This document shows, in pieces, positions 38,897 through 47,199 of a stretch of 64,000 bases of DNA (within the stretch, counting starts at the first letter, position 1; every line of letters begins with the position of its first letter). Under the pieces are notes generated by a model, which saw only the letters and a list, made by a program, of their open reading frames with translations, was not told the DNA's origin and made no database searches. The position numbers were made by a program, and so were the translations under genes. The stretch comes from Burkholderiales bacterium (lineage in GTDB: Bacteria; Pseudomonadota; Gammaproteobacteria; Burkholderiales; Burkholderiaceae_C). The stretch lies in assembly GCA_021414305.1 (NCBI GenBank), contig JAIOOS010000015.1, positions 372,001 to 436,000 of the forward strand. Reading direction: 5' to 3'.

Positions 38897-38899
38897 GCC

Positions 38900-39223
38900 A
38901 TGCTGGGTGACGTCCTCAGGTCGCGGAGGTTGCACATCCTGCTGGCGATCGCGGGCTGCTATATCGCCTGGCAGGTTTGGCTGACGATCGCGGCGCCGCA
39001 CAAGATCGCCGGCCTCGCGGGCGAGTCGGAGAAGGTGAACATACTGGTCACGCTGCCGTTTCCGCCGGAGCGTTTTCACGTTCAGAGGTTCCAGACCTAC
39101 GGCCGGGTATCCGGCACGCAGGAGAACGCCGTTGAAGTTCGAGGAGTGAAACGAACGGACCTGACGACCGTCGCCCGTCCTTACTGGGTGAGGCGTGTTG
39201 AACCACTACAACCTGGAGGATGA
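38900..39223 (+). CDS. Small single-pass membrane protein in the ABC importer operon
   Basis: A 107-residue protein of unknown family. One hydrophobic segment lies at about residues 11-32 (LHILLAIAGCYIAWQVWLTIAA), followed by a polar tail (FPPERFHVQRFQTYGRVSG). It sits 3 bp after the ATPase stop and its TGA is next to the binding-protein start, so it is part of the operon. I do not recognise it; it may be an accessory subunit or a remnant. Confidence 0.65.
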   Translation: MLGDVLRSRRLHILLAIAGCYIAWQVWLTIAAPHKIAGLAGESEKVNILVTLPFPPERFHVQRFQTYGRVSGTQENAVEVRGVKRTDLTTVARPYWVRRVEPLQPGG

Positions 39224-39224
39224 C

Positions 39225-40289
39225 ATGATGAGACGAATCGCGCTGCTGCTCTGTTCCTTGCTGCTGTTGCCGTCGCTGGCGCCGGCTCAGGCCACGAATC
39301 CCGTGAAGCTGCGGGTCGGCATGGTGGCCGCTGTCGACATGCTGGCGTTGCCGATCGCCGTCGAGCGCGGCTTCTTCGAGAAATACGGCCTCGACGTGAC
39401 GATCGCGCGCCCCTACGCCACCGGCGTCGATGCGCTCAACGCGCTGCAGGCGGGCGAGACCGACATGGTCCAGGCCGGCGTCCCGGCCATCGGCGCCATC
39501 CTGCGCGGCATGGACCTGGTGTTCTTCGGCAACTTCAGCGGCAACGCCACCAAGCTCGGATCCGATGCCACGCTCGCCCTCGTCGCGAACGGCGGTGCCG
39601 GCATCGCCAAGGGTGACCTGAAGAGCCTCAAGGGAAAGAAGATCGCGACCTCGTTCGGCACGATCAACCACCTGTACATCCTCGGCCTGCTCGAGAGGGC
39701 CGGCCTGACGCCGGCCGACGTGACGCTCGTCAACACGCCGCCGCCGGAGATGACCGTGGCCTTGCTTGCCAAGGGTGTGGATGCGTTCGTGGCATGGGAC
39801 CCGGCCCCGGTCATCGGCATGAAGGACGTGCCGGGCGCGATCGAGGTGATCCGGGGCGGAGACGTGATTTCCTACCTCGGCTTCAACATCGCCCTGCGGC
39901 CCTGGGTGGAGAAGAACGGGGCGACGATCGAGAAGTTCCTGGCGGGCGTGTCCGAGGCCGACCAGTGGATGCGCAAGAATCCCAAGCAGGCCGCCGCAAT
40001 CGGCACGCGCTGGATTCCCGGGCTGAAGCTGGACGTCGCGGAAACTGCGATGCAGTACAACATCCAGCAGGTGGACCGCCGCATTTCCGCGCACAACTAT
40101 CGTGCGCTATGGAAGGCGCAGGACACGCTGCAGCGGCTGGGCGTGATCAAGTCCGTGTTCGACGTGAACAAGCACATCGAGCCCAAGTTCATCCTCAACG
40201 TGATGCAGACTTACCCGGCCCTGTTTTCCGACCTGCAGCCCATCCCTGCGGATGTGGCGATCAAGCCGGGCTTCGTGTTCAAGCCCTGA
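39225..40289 (+). CDS. ABC transporter substrate-binding protein, NitT/TauT family
   Basis: A 354-residue periplasmic binding protein with a signal peptide (LLLCSLLLLPSLAPAQA). The NMT1/SsuA-like fold is seen in KLRVGMVAAVDMLALPIAVERGFFEKYGLDVTIARP, LKGKKIATSFGTINH and DAFVAWDPAPVIGM. GGAGG (39215-39219) supports ATG 39225; ATG 39228 is equally possible. It is the last gene of the importer operon. Confidence 0.92.
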   Translation: MMRRIALLLCSLLLLPSLAPAQATNPVKLRVGMVAAVDMLALPIAVERGFFEKYGLDVTIARPYATGVDALNALQAGETDMVQAGVPAIGAILRGMDLVFFGNFSGNATKLGSDATLALVANGGAGIAKGDLKSLKGKKIATSFGTINHLYILGLLERAGLTPADVTLVNTPPPEMTVALLAKGVDAFVAWDPAPVIGMKDVPGAIEVIRGGDVISYLGFNIALRPWVEKNGATIEKFLAGVSEADQWMRKNPKQAAAIGTRWIPGLKLDVAETAMQYNIQQVDRRISAHNYRALWKAQDTLQRLGVIKSVFDVNKHIEPKFILNVMQTYPALFSDLQPIPADVAIKPGFVFKP

Positions 40290-40908
40290 TCCGGGTTGTG
40301 GCGCGGGACCGAACTGCTGCGCTGTCGGTCTCGCGCGCGTCCCGGAATGGATTCGAGTGCCCCACTGATCGACCGGCGACCGACTGCAATGGGTCGGGAG
40401 CGCGAGTTGGCATCCTGGCAGAGCGGACGTTTCACCGAGCCAAGGGCGTCGAATGTCGGCTTCCGAAGCAGACCTGCCCTCGTGGAGCCGAGGCAGCAGC
40501 AGTTGGCTGGGCGCGGGTATGGGCGACCGTCAACCGTCAGATCGGCCACCGCTAACGGCCGGTTTCACGCCAAACGTCGAAACGGGGAGGACCGGCTCCC
40601 GACCCATAGCAGCCGGCGGCTCAACAGAAGACCGGTCATTCCTGTGGCGAAGGGCGAACCCAACGGCTGCAGATTCCGCGAGACCAGGGGGCATGCGCGC
40701 TCGCTGACGTGAAGCCCGTCGGCAGCGGCGGACTACGGCCTCTCGGTGGTCACGCTCGGAGTGGCACTGACCTGGCGCGTACGGGCCGCCGTCTTCAAAG
40801 ACCTCGCCATGGATGCCTTCGCCGTGGTTGTGCTTGGTCGGGCAGCTTGGTCGGCTCACCGCATCGGTGCCGTCTACGACGCAGGGAAATGCTCTGCAGG
40901 GTCCGGAC
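40290..40908. other. 619 bp without a convincing gene; contains a diverged inverted repeat
   Basis: Several short open frames exist on both strands, but none has a ribosome binding site, family motif or normal composition. Two related 21-mers face each other: CGACTGCAATGGGTCGGGAGC at 40381-40401 (one base beyond the quoted 20 is the final C) and its 18/21 match at 40595-40615 on the other strand. No promoter or tRNA was recognised. Confidence 0.45.
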
Positions 40909-41385
40909 TCAGGTCGTCCAGCGCATCAGCGTCACGAGCAGCACCAAGACCCCCAGGCCGAGGTTGATCGAGACCCATTTCCGAATCTGCGCCAATGTCG
41001 CACCACCGGCGCCCCACTCGGATGCTGCCACGGCCCGGCTAAGCCTCTTGAAAAGCACGAAGCGGATGTGCATGAAGATCGCCACCATCGCGACGCCCAG
41101 CGCCGCCATGACGGTCCAGGCCAGCGGCATCTGGAAGTTGCCCCCCGACTGCACGACCTGCCTGGCCACACGACCCAGCATCCACACGCCACTGGTCAGA
41201 GTCAGCAGCGAGGCCACAAGCACGGCTTGGAAGAAGCGCCCGAGCACATCGTGCATCAGCCGCAGTCGCACCGGCGCCTCCAGCTGTGCGACCGCCGGTC
41301 GCAAGAAGAAGTGCGCAAACAACATGCCGCCGATCCATACGATGATGGACAGCACGTGCAGTGTTTTGAGGGTTGCGTAGATCAT
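40909..41385 (-). CDS. CopD-like/DUF2269-type four-helix membrane protein
   Basis: A 158-residue integral membrane protein with four hydrophobic helices (about 5-28, 47-68, 84-108, 135-153). The first helix has LHVLSIIVWIGGMLFAHFFLRP, the His-containing pattern of CopD-like proteins and of the related uncharacterised membrane families. Histidines at about 9, 24 and 45 could bind heme or copper. It is 19 bp downstream of exoD on the same strand. Confidence 0.78.
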   Translation of the reverse strand: MIYATLKTLHVLSIIVWIGGMLFAHFFLRPAVAQLEAPVRLRLMHDVLGRFFQAVLVASLLTLTSGVWMLGRVARQVVQSGGNFQMPLAWTVMAALGVAMVAIFMHIRFVLFKRLSRAVAASEWGAGGATLAQIRKWVSINLGLGVLVLLVTLMRWTT

Positions 41386-41404
41386 CGATCCGTCCCATTC
41401 AATA

Positions 41405-42004
41405 TCAAACCCATCCCAGGATCCACTCGCTGCCCCAGATCCAGGTCATCAGCAACAGGCCGGTCGTGGCAACCAATGCCACACCGGACATCAGCAGCCC
41501 CAAGATCACTGCAATCCCATCGCGAAACACCAGCCCGAGCCCGATGAGCATCAGCGCCAGCGCTGGTAGCAGGTTGCCAAAGGGGATCGGCAGCACGACG
41601 ATGATGGCCATCAATCCGACCGCCACGGCAAGCGCCGATCGCCAGGTCGGCCCCGCGAGGTGGCTCAGCCGAGCCTTGGCGTGGCGCCCAGCCGTCTCGT
41701 AGGCAGAAGCCAGGCCCTCCAGCACCCGCTGTGCCCAATGGCGTGACAGTTCGAGATTGGCCACTCGTTGCGGCAGGCACGGCTCGCCTTGGCCTCGCCA
41801 CATCGCGACGGCCAGCGCCGCCATCCCAACCCCAAGCACCGTGCCCACGCCCGGCACCGGCAGCAGGCAGGGCATGGCCAGCAACAGCAGCAACGCGCCG
41901 TGGGCCTCTGCCCCGTGGGCCTGCGCCATCGCCCGCATCGACACCCCTTCGTCCCGAAAGACAGCGGCTGCGTCGCGCAACCGCTGCACGATGGGCGGCG
42001 TCAC
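41405..42004 (-). CDS. ExoD-family membrane protein
   Basis: A 199-residue ExoD-type protein. Recognised blocks are GALLLLLAMPCLLPVPGVGTVLG, MWRGQGEPCLPQRV and the hydrophobic C-terminal half (LAVAVGLMAIIVVLPIPFGNLLPALALMLIGLGLVFRDG, in segments). ExoD was first linked to exopolysaccharide and alkaline growth in rhizobia; the biochemical role is unclear. The start is GTG 42004, overlapping the terC stop by 4 bp, so the two are translationally coupled. Confidence 0.86.
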   Translation of the reverse strand: MTPPIVQRLRDAAAVFRDEGVSMRAMAQAHGAEAHGALLLLLAMPCLLPVPGVGTVLGVGMAALAVAMWRGQGEPCLPQRVANLELSRHWAQRVLEGLASAYETAGRHAKARLSHLAGPTWRSALAVAVGLMAIIVVLPIPFGNLLPALALMLIGLGLVFRDGIAVILGLLMSGVALVATTGLLLMTWIWGSEWILGWV

Positions 42005-42993
42005 GCGGCCGCACCTGCGGCGGGCTGCCCGCGCGTCTTCCACAGCGACACCAGCACACCACCGGCGATCAGCCCGAAGGTCACGGTCAACGAGATCACG
42101 GCCGGAATCTTGCCGATGATGCCCACCAGGAAGATCTTGCTGCCGATGAACACCAGCACCAGGGCCAGCGCGTACTTCAGGTACTTGAAGCGGTGGATCA
42201 TCGCCGCCAAGGCGAAGTACAGCGCGCGCAGGCCCAGGATCGCGAAGATGTTGCTGGTGTAGACGATGAACGGGTCGGTGGTGATCGCGAAGATGGCCGG
42301 CACCGAGTCGACCGCAAAGATCAGGTCGACGAACTCCACCAGCACCAGGGCCAGGAACAAGGGCGTCGCGAAGCGTTCCAGCTTGCCCGTCTTGGTGTCG
42401 GTCTCGCGCACCCAGAAGGCATTGCCGCGCAGCCCGTCCGTCACGCGCATGTGCCGCTTGAGGAACTTCAGCAGCGGGTTGTTGGCGATGTCGGGCATGT
42501 GGTCGGCAATGATCCACATCTTGATGCCGGTGAAGACCAGGAAGGCGCCGAACAGGTACAGCACCCAGCTGAACTGGCTCACCAGCGTCGCACCCAGGCC
42601 GATCATGATCGCGCGCAGCAAGATCACACCCAGGATGCCCCAGAACAGCACCCGGTGTTGGTACTGCCGCGGAATGGCGAAGAAGCTGAAGATCAGCGCG
42701 ATGACGAAGACGTTGTCCATCGACAGCGACTTCTCGATCATGAAGCCGGTGTAGTAGTCCATGCCGCTTTGCGCACCCAGGTACCACCAGACCCAGGCGC
42801 CGAAGAGCAGCGCCACGCTGATGTAGCCGGCCGACAGCAGCAGACTCTCGCGGACGCCGATCTCCTGGTCGTCCTTGTGCAGCACGCCCAGATCGAAAGC
42901 CAGCAGCGCGATGACGATGCCGACGAAGGTAAGCCAGACCCAGGCGGGCTTGCCCATGAAGTCGGCTGCGAAGAAGGGAAGCAGGAGGTCCAT
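42001..42993 (-). CDS. terC: TerC/Alx-family integral membrane protein
   Basis: A 330-residue TerC-family protein with about nine transmembrane helices. Membrane-embedded acidic motifs are visible: LAFDLGVLH, SMDNVFVIALIF and VEFVDLIFAVDSVPAIFAIT. TerC/Alx proteins take part in tellurite resistance and manganese export or metallation of secreted proteins. The usual manganese (yybP-ykoY) riboswitch was not recognised upstream. TerB-like genes occur 1.6 kb and 6.9 kb away, consistent with a Ter-type stress locus. Confidence 0.92.
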   Translation of the reverse strand: MDLLLPFFAADFMGKPAWVWLTFVGIVIALLAFDLGVLHKDDQEIGVRESLLLSAGYISVALLFGAWVWWYLGAQSGMDYYTGFMIEKSLSMDNVFVIALIFSFFAIPRQYQHRVLFWGILGVILLRAIMIGLGATLVSQFSWVLYLFGAFLVFTGIKMWIIADHMPDIANNPLLKFLKRHMRVTDGLRGNAFWVRETDTKTGKLERFATPLFLALVLVEFVDLIFAVDSVPAIFAITTDPFIVYTSNIFAILGLRALYFALAAMIHRFKYLKYALALVLVFIGSKIFLVGIIGKIPAVISLTVTFGLIAGGVLVSLWKTRGQPAAGAAA

Positions 42994-43136
42994 GTCTTGT
43001 TTTCAGGTTCAGAGGATCGCCGAAAAGCCGTACCCACACCCATGAGGCCGCTGAACACACCGAGCAGCGCGACATCGCGCTTCTCGTTGCCCAAGCGCCA
43101 GGCGTGGAAGTACGGAGGTGACGATGAGGGCGGCGC

Positions 43137-43556
43137 TCAGCCCGCCGCCAGCGAGGGACCGGCGCTGGGCCCGGATCCGCCACGACCACGGCGACGCAGG
43201 AGCGCGATGAGCAGGTGCAGCCCGGCACCCAGCAGTACGAGCAGGACGCTGCCGATGCTCCAGATCACCCATGTCGCCACCGTCAGGCCACCAGCCAGTG
43301 CGGGTGCGGCCTGCAGCATGCTGTCGATGAAGGGCGCAAGGCCTCCCATCGCTTGGCTCGCCCACTGCGCGACTTCCGGCGGCACCCAGGGTGCCAGCCA
43401 ATCCGGGAGCGCCATGGTGCTGGCGCCCGACGCAGCCCCGGACAGTGCGCCCGCGTTCGACACCGTCCAGACAGCCACTGCATGCAGCGCCCAGGCGGCC
43501 AGCGACCACAGTGCCACCAGAGCGACGACAAAGAACCAACTGAGAGCGTAGAACAT
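43137..43556 (-). CDS. Small two-helix membrane protein, unrecognised
   Basis: A 139-residue protein with hydrophobic segments near residues 4-26 (LSWFFVVALVALWSLAAWALHA) and 88-112 (GLTVATWVIWSIGSVLLVLLGAGLHLLIALL). In between is an Ala/Pro/Trp-rich stretch, and the C-terminus is short and basic. ATG 43556 is preferred over an earlier ATG (43634) because it begins just before the first helix. It is divergent from the NhaR-like gene (110 bp apart) and upstream of terC on the same strand. Confidence 0.7.
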   Translation of the reverse strand: MFYALSWFFVVALVALWSLAAWALHAVAVWTVSNAGALSGAASGASTMALPDWLAPWVPPEVAQWASQAMGGLAPFIDSMLQAAPALAGGLTVATWVIWSIGSVLLVLLGAGLHLLIALLRRRGRGGSGPSAGPSLAAG

Positions 43557-43666
43557 GATCGGACTTTCTCTGGTGTTCGAATGACCCGAAGTGTGGGGAT
43601 CAATCCGATTCGTACAAACCAAATTGTTGCGCACCTAAACTTCGGTTTTCCCGCACCGGAGGGCAC

Positions 43667-44548
43667 ATGCTGAACTACCGTCATCTCCACTACTTCTGGG
43701 TCGTCACCAAGGAGGGCGGGTTTGCTCGCGCTGCCGAACGGCTGGACATGGCGGTGCAGACCATCAGCGCGCAGGTGCGCGAACTTGAGAAGGCGTTGGG
43801 GCACCAGCTCCTCAAGCCCTCGGGCCGTGGCGTGGCCCTCACCGAGGCGGGCCAGGCCGCGTTCGCGCGCGCCGAGGAGATCTTCCAGCTAGGCCAGGGC
43901 ATACCCGACGAGGTGCGCGAAGCGGCCAGCGGCAAGGTGGCGCGCCTGGCGGTCGGGCTGTCCGATGGCATCTCCAAGCTGGCTGCTCATGCGCTGCTGG
44001 AACCCGTGCTGAGCACACCCAACCTTCGGCTCGTTTGCCACGAAGGCGAGTTCGAGCAGCTGCTCAGCGAACTGGCGCTGCATCACCTGGACCTGGTGCT
44101 GGCCGGTCAGGCGGCACCGCGCAACCCGAATCTGCGACTCACCAGCGAACGGCTCGTCGATTCGCCGGTCGAGTGGTACGGCCCGGCACGGCTGGTCGGC
44201 AAGACCGAGCGCGACCGCTTTCCACAATGCCTGAACGAACTACCTGTGCTGCTGCCCACGGGGCATTCCGCCCTGCGCCAGACGCTGGACCACTGGTTCG
44301 AGGCGCAGGGCCTGCGGCCCCGTATCGTCGGCGAGTTCGAGGACAGCGCGCTGCTCGCGGTCTTCGCGGCTCGCGGCCTTGGCGTGTTCCCGGTCAGCCG
44401 GCTCGGCGCGGACGATGTCGGTTTGATGCGAGGACTCCGCTTGCTCGGTAGCAGCGATGGTGTGAAGGAGGAGATCCACGCCATCCGGTCGCGTCGCGGC
44501 CAGCACCACCCCCTGGTGACGCAGGTGGTGGCTGCGGCTCGCCCTTGA
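43667..44548 (+). CDS. nhaR: NhaR-like LysR-family transcriptional activator
   Basis: A 293-residue LysR regulator. The N-terminus LNYRHLHYFWVVTKEGGFARAAERLDMAVQTIS matches NhaR in its Y-x-H-L-x-Y-F-W and QTI features. NhaR activates the Na+/H+ antiporter gene nhaA and other stress genes, but no nhaA is present here. CGGAGG precedes the start. It is transcribed away from a small membrane protein and terC and towards the convergent TerB-like gene, so it is the likely regulator of this island. Confidence 0.9.
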   Translation: MLNYRHLHYFWVVTKEGGFARAAERLDMAVQTISAQVRELEKALGHQLLKPSGRGVALTEAGQAAFARAEEIFQLGQGIPDEVREAASGKVARLAVGLSDGISKLAAHALLEPVLSTPNLRLVCHEGEFEQLLSELALHHLDLVLAGQAAPRNPNLRLTSERLVDSPVEWYGPARLVGKTERDRFPQCLNELPVLLPTGHSALRQTLDHWFEAQGLRPRIVGEFEDSALLAVFAARGLGVFPVSRLGADDVGLMRGLRLLGSSDGVKEEIHAIRSRRGQHHPLVTQVVAAARP

Positions 44549-44569
44549 ACGCGTCTTGATCGACCCCGA

Positions 44570-45004
44570 TCAGGCAGTGTGGCGGCGGGCCACCTTCGTG
44601 GCGCTCGGCTCCTCCCCATCGACCAGCTTCCAATGGTGTCGCGCGGCCTCCAGCACCAAGGTTTCGCCGTCGGCCAGGTGGCCATCGGCCCGCGCCGCGG
44701 CCAGGGACAGACGCAGCACCTTCCTTTGGAGCGCCGGATCCGAGATCTCGGCCATCACTGACGCCAAGGTGCGGTCATCGACGTTGCTGATGAGCGAACC
44801 TGTCTGGTACCCGGACGCCAGCAGTTCTTCGCACAAGGTGTGGACGATGTGCGGCATGAGTTGGGGCTCCAGCCCGAGTTCACGCTCGGCGCCCAGCTGC
44901 TTGAGGATGTCGAACTCGGAACTGCACACATGACCGTCGGAGATGAGCACCAACGCGACGATGCGAGCGGCGGCTTCTGGGCTGTTGTGGGGGTAGCTGC
45001 GCAC
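44570..45004 (-). CDS. TerB-like helical protein, copy A
   Basis: A 144-residue all-helical protein. Two acidic loops have the TerB form D-G-x5-E: SDGHVCSSEFDIL (about residue 26) and RADGHLADGETLVL (about 110). The GTG start at 45004 is used because CGGAGA precedes it and because RSYPHNSPEAAARIVAL aligns from this point with the paralogue at 49895 (RRYPVNSPQAAARIVAL). TerB folds bind metal at acidic helices and sit at the membrane with TerC. It faces nhaR with a 22-bp gap. Confidence 0.72.
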   Translation of the reverse strand: MRSYPHNSPEAAARIVALVLISDGHVCSSEFDILKQLGAERELGLEPQLMPHIVHTLCEELLASGYQTGSLISNVDDRTLASVMAEISDPALQRKVLRLSLAAARADGHLADGETLVLEAARHHWKLVDGEEPSATKVARRHTA

Positions 45005-45057
45005 GGTGGGTCTCCGTTGAGACAAGTCAGTCTGAGGTGACAAGCTGGGTTTCGGAC

Positions 45058-45240
45058 TCAGTCGCCCCGGGCGCGATGCCGGCGATCCGACTTGCGTGTA
45101 CGGCGCTCGGCCGGGATCGGGATGGGCACGAGCACCGGCGCTCGCTGTGGCACCCATTGCCTGAGATCCTCCTTCAGCAAGTGCAGGCTCTGCTTGATCC
45201 GGGCAATGACGAGGGACGCAAAGCGCAAAGAAGGCTTCAT
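45058..45240 (-). CDS. Possible small basic protein
   Basis: A 60-residue open frame, MKPSLRFASLVIARIKQ at the start, with a helix followed by a Pro-rich and then strongly basic tail (RRTRKSDRRHRARGD). The ribosome binding site is weak. It lies in a 371-bp stretch between the TerB-like gene and the metallophosphoesterase. I see no family. It may be real but could equally be chance. Confidence 0.3.
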   Translation of the reverse strand: MKPSLRFASLVIARIKQSLHLLKEDLRQWVPQRAPVLVPIPIPAERRTRKSDRRHRARGD

Positions 45241-45375
45241 GGCGGATGAGCTCGGAAGTGATGACAGGCTGGAATATGCATCCGGTTCTGCTTCGGAAGA
45301 AGCGGCACTTCCGAGACTCCAACTCAGGAAAATTCGAACTCGCCGGAAGATGGTGCGCCAGTTGCAAAGCTGCAG

Positions 45376-46173
45376 TCACGTCCGATCCGGCCGGACGTCA
45401 CTGACCTTGGCGAGCCGGAAAGCCCGGTCGTCGGCCTTGTAGTCCCACTGCTCGATCCGGCAGCATCCTGGCGCCGCATCCGAGCCCCAGCGCAGCAGAT
45501 TCACCGAGTTGGGGGCACCATCACGCACTCGGGACGACACGGCCGTGCCCGCCTGCACGACCCACAGCGAGCGCGCCACGCCTTGCAGCGGCATGACGTA
45601 GGGGAGGTGGATGTGACCGCCGATGACGAGGTCGGCGCCTGCTTCAGCCCAAGGTTGCAAAGCGGCCGCATGCCCGCGCAGTCGGTTGGGCTCGTCCTCG
45701 GCACGCGTGACGGCTATGGGCTGGTGCACCACGACCACGCGCAGCTGCGAGGGGTCGGCCTGCGCCACAAGTCGTGCCACACGTTCGATCTGCAGCGCGG
45801 ATACCTCACCATCTTTGTGTCGCCAGGGTCGCGTGGTGTTGACGCACACCACCAGGAGTTCCGCAGAGCGGTGCACCGGCTCGAGATCAATGCCGAACGC
45901 GGCGCTGTACCGCCCATACGGCCTGCGCAGGCGCGCCCACAGATCGAAGAGCGGGATGTCGTGGTTGCCTGGAACGGCCAGCACGGGAGCCCCCAGGCGG
46001 TCCACGAACGAGCGTGCCGCGCGGAACTGTGCCGGACGAGCGCGCTGCGTGATGTCGCCCGACAGCACAACCACATCAGGACCCTGCTGGTGGGCCAGCG
46101 CGCCCAGGGCTTCGACGACCGCACCCTGCTCGGTGCCGAAGTGCGTGTCGGAGATCTGCAGCAGGACGCTCAA
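45376..46173 (-). CDS. Calcineurin-like metallophosphoesterase
   Basis: A 265-residue metallophosphoesterase with all five dimetal motifs: ISDTHFG, LSGDITQ, GNHD, VVHQPIA and GGHIHLPY. The size and ordering resemble the CpdA/YfcE-type soluble enzymes that cleave phosphodiesters or phosphomonoesters. The substrate is not inferable. It overlaps the upstream lipid kinase gene by 4 bp, which suggests the two act in one pathway. Confidence 0.9.
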   Translation of the reverse strand: MSVLLQISDTHFGTEQGAVVEALGALAHQQGPDVVVLSGDITQRARPAQFRAARSFVDRLGAPVLAVPGNHDIPLFDLWARLRRPYGRYSAAFGIDLEPVHRSAELLVVCVNTTRPWRHKDGEVSALQIERVARLVAQADPSQLRVVVVHQPIAVTRAEDEPNRLRGHAAALQPWAEAGADLVIGGHIHLPYVMPLQGVARSLWVVQAGTAVSSRVRDGAPNSVNLLRWGSDAAPGCCRIEQWDYKADDRAFRLAKVSDVRPDRT

Positions 46174-47168
46174 GGCGTTGCCCCTTCGGCGCGGGACCGG
46201 GCGTCGATGACGGGAGCGTCGAGCTGTGATTTCAGCAGATAAAGCGGTTTGGCGAGCACGTGGAAGTCGAGCGGCGCACGCATCATCGTCACTTCGCCGT
46301 CGAAGGCCACCTTCACCCCGCGGCGGCCCAGCGGCAGCGTAGGCCGCACCACCAGGTGCTCGAACTCGAAGCGCTCCACCCCTGCGGCTTCACCCAGCCT
46401 GCCCATCGCCCCATGCAGCATCAGCCCGATCATCGACATCGTTCCGATGGGCCGCAGCATCAGCGCGGCCATGCTGCCGTCGCCGGGCGTGCCGGCCAGG
46501 GTGTCCTCCGGCTCCGCACCGAACTGCTGCAGCTGCAGGCGGTTGTTGCCCACGAAGAGCGTCAAGGTCTGCACGTCGCGAACCGTGCCCCCCATCTCGA
46601 TGTGCAGTCGCAGCCGGCGCTGAGCGCGGAGCAGGGTCCCACAGGCCGCCACGAACGCCACCCAGCGGCTGCGGCCGAAGCGCGCCTTGTAGGCTTCGCG
46701 GTCTTCCAGCAGGTCGGGATAGAGCCCGAGGCTGGCGTTGACCAGGAACACTCGGTCGTTGATGCCGGCCACCTGAACCGGCGCCGGCGCCGCACGCAGC
46801 AGCAGGCGGACAGCTTCGCTCGGGTCAGCGGGAATGCCATGCGTGCGGGCAAAGTAGTTGAACGTGCCCTGCGGCACCACCCCCATGGCACAGCCCACGG
46901 CGTGCGCGGCCTGCGCCACCGTGTTGAGGGTGCCGTCGCCGCCAACGGCGACCACGGCCGTGCGGTTGGCGATGGCCCTTGTCGCTGCCTGGTGCGCTAC
47001 GCCGGTCAACTCGGTGGGGCTGCAGAACAGCAACTCACCTCGCCGTCCACCATCCCGCAGCGCGGCTTCGATGACTTCGCGCTTCGCCTCTGCGTCGCTG
47101 CTGCCCGCTGCCGCATTGATGACGAACTGGAGCGGTCCCGCAGAATCGAGCGCGGGGCAAAGAGCCAT
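46170..47168 (-). CDS. Diacylglycerol/sphingosine kinase-family lipid kinase
   Basis: A 332-residue DAGK-family protein: PLQFVINAAAGSSDAEAKR at the N-terminus, the nucleotide motif VAVGGDGTLNTVAQA, and QGTFNYFARTHGIP. These enzymes phosphorylate diacylglycerol or related lipids at the inner membrane. An upstream TTG would extend the frame into the DUF3616 gene, so ATG 47168 is chosen. It overlaps the metallophosphoesterase by 4 bp. Confidence 0.88.
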   Translation of the reverse strand: MALCPALDSAGPLQFVINAAAGSSDAEAKREVIEAALRDGGRRGELLFCSPTELTGVAHQAATRAIANRTAVVAVGGDGTLNTVAQAAHAVGCAMGVVPQGTFNYFARTHGIPADPSEAVRLLLRAAPAPVQVAGINDRVFLVNASLGLYPDLLEDREAYKARFGRSRWVAFVAACGTLLRAQRRLRLHIEMGGTVRDVQTLTLFVGNNRLQLQQFGAEPEDTLAGTPGDGSMAALMLRPIGTMSMIGLMLHGAMGRLGEAAGVERFEFEHLVVRPTLPLGRRGVKVAFDGEVTMMRAPLDFHVLAKPLYLLKSQLDAPVIDARSRAEGATP

Positions 47169-47199
47169 GGGCAATCGAGACAGGCTGCGGCGAACGATG

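Noticed and set aside
40296..40712. A 138-residue open frame in the gap after the importer operon
   Set aside because: No ribosome binding site, no recognisable motif, Arg/Pro-rich composition typical of chance frames, and the inverted repeats fall inside it.
42994..43136. Manganese (yybP-ykoY) riboswitch upstream of terC
   Set aside because: The leader lacks the conserved GGGGAGTAGC and related loop sequences; it looks partly like old coding sequence.
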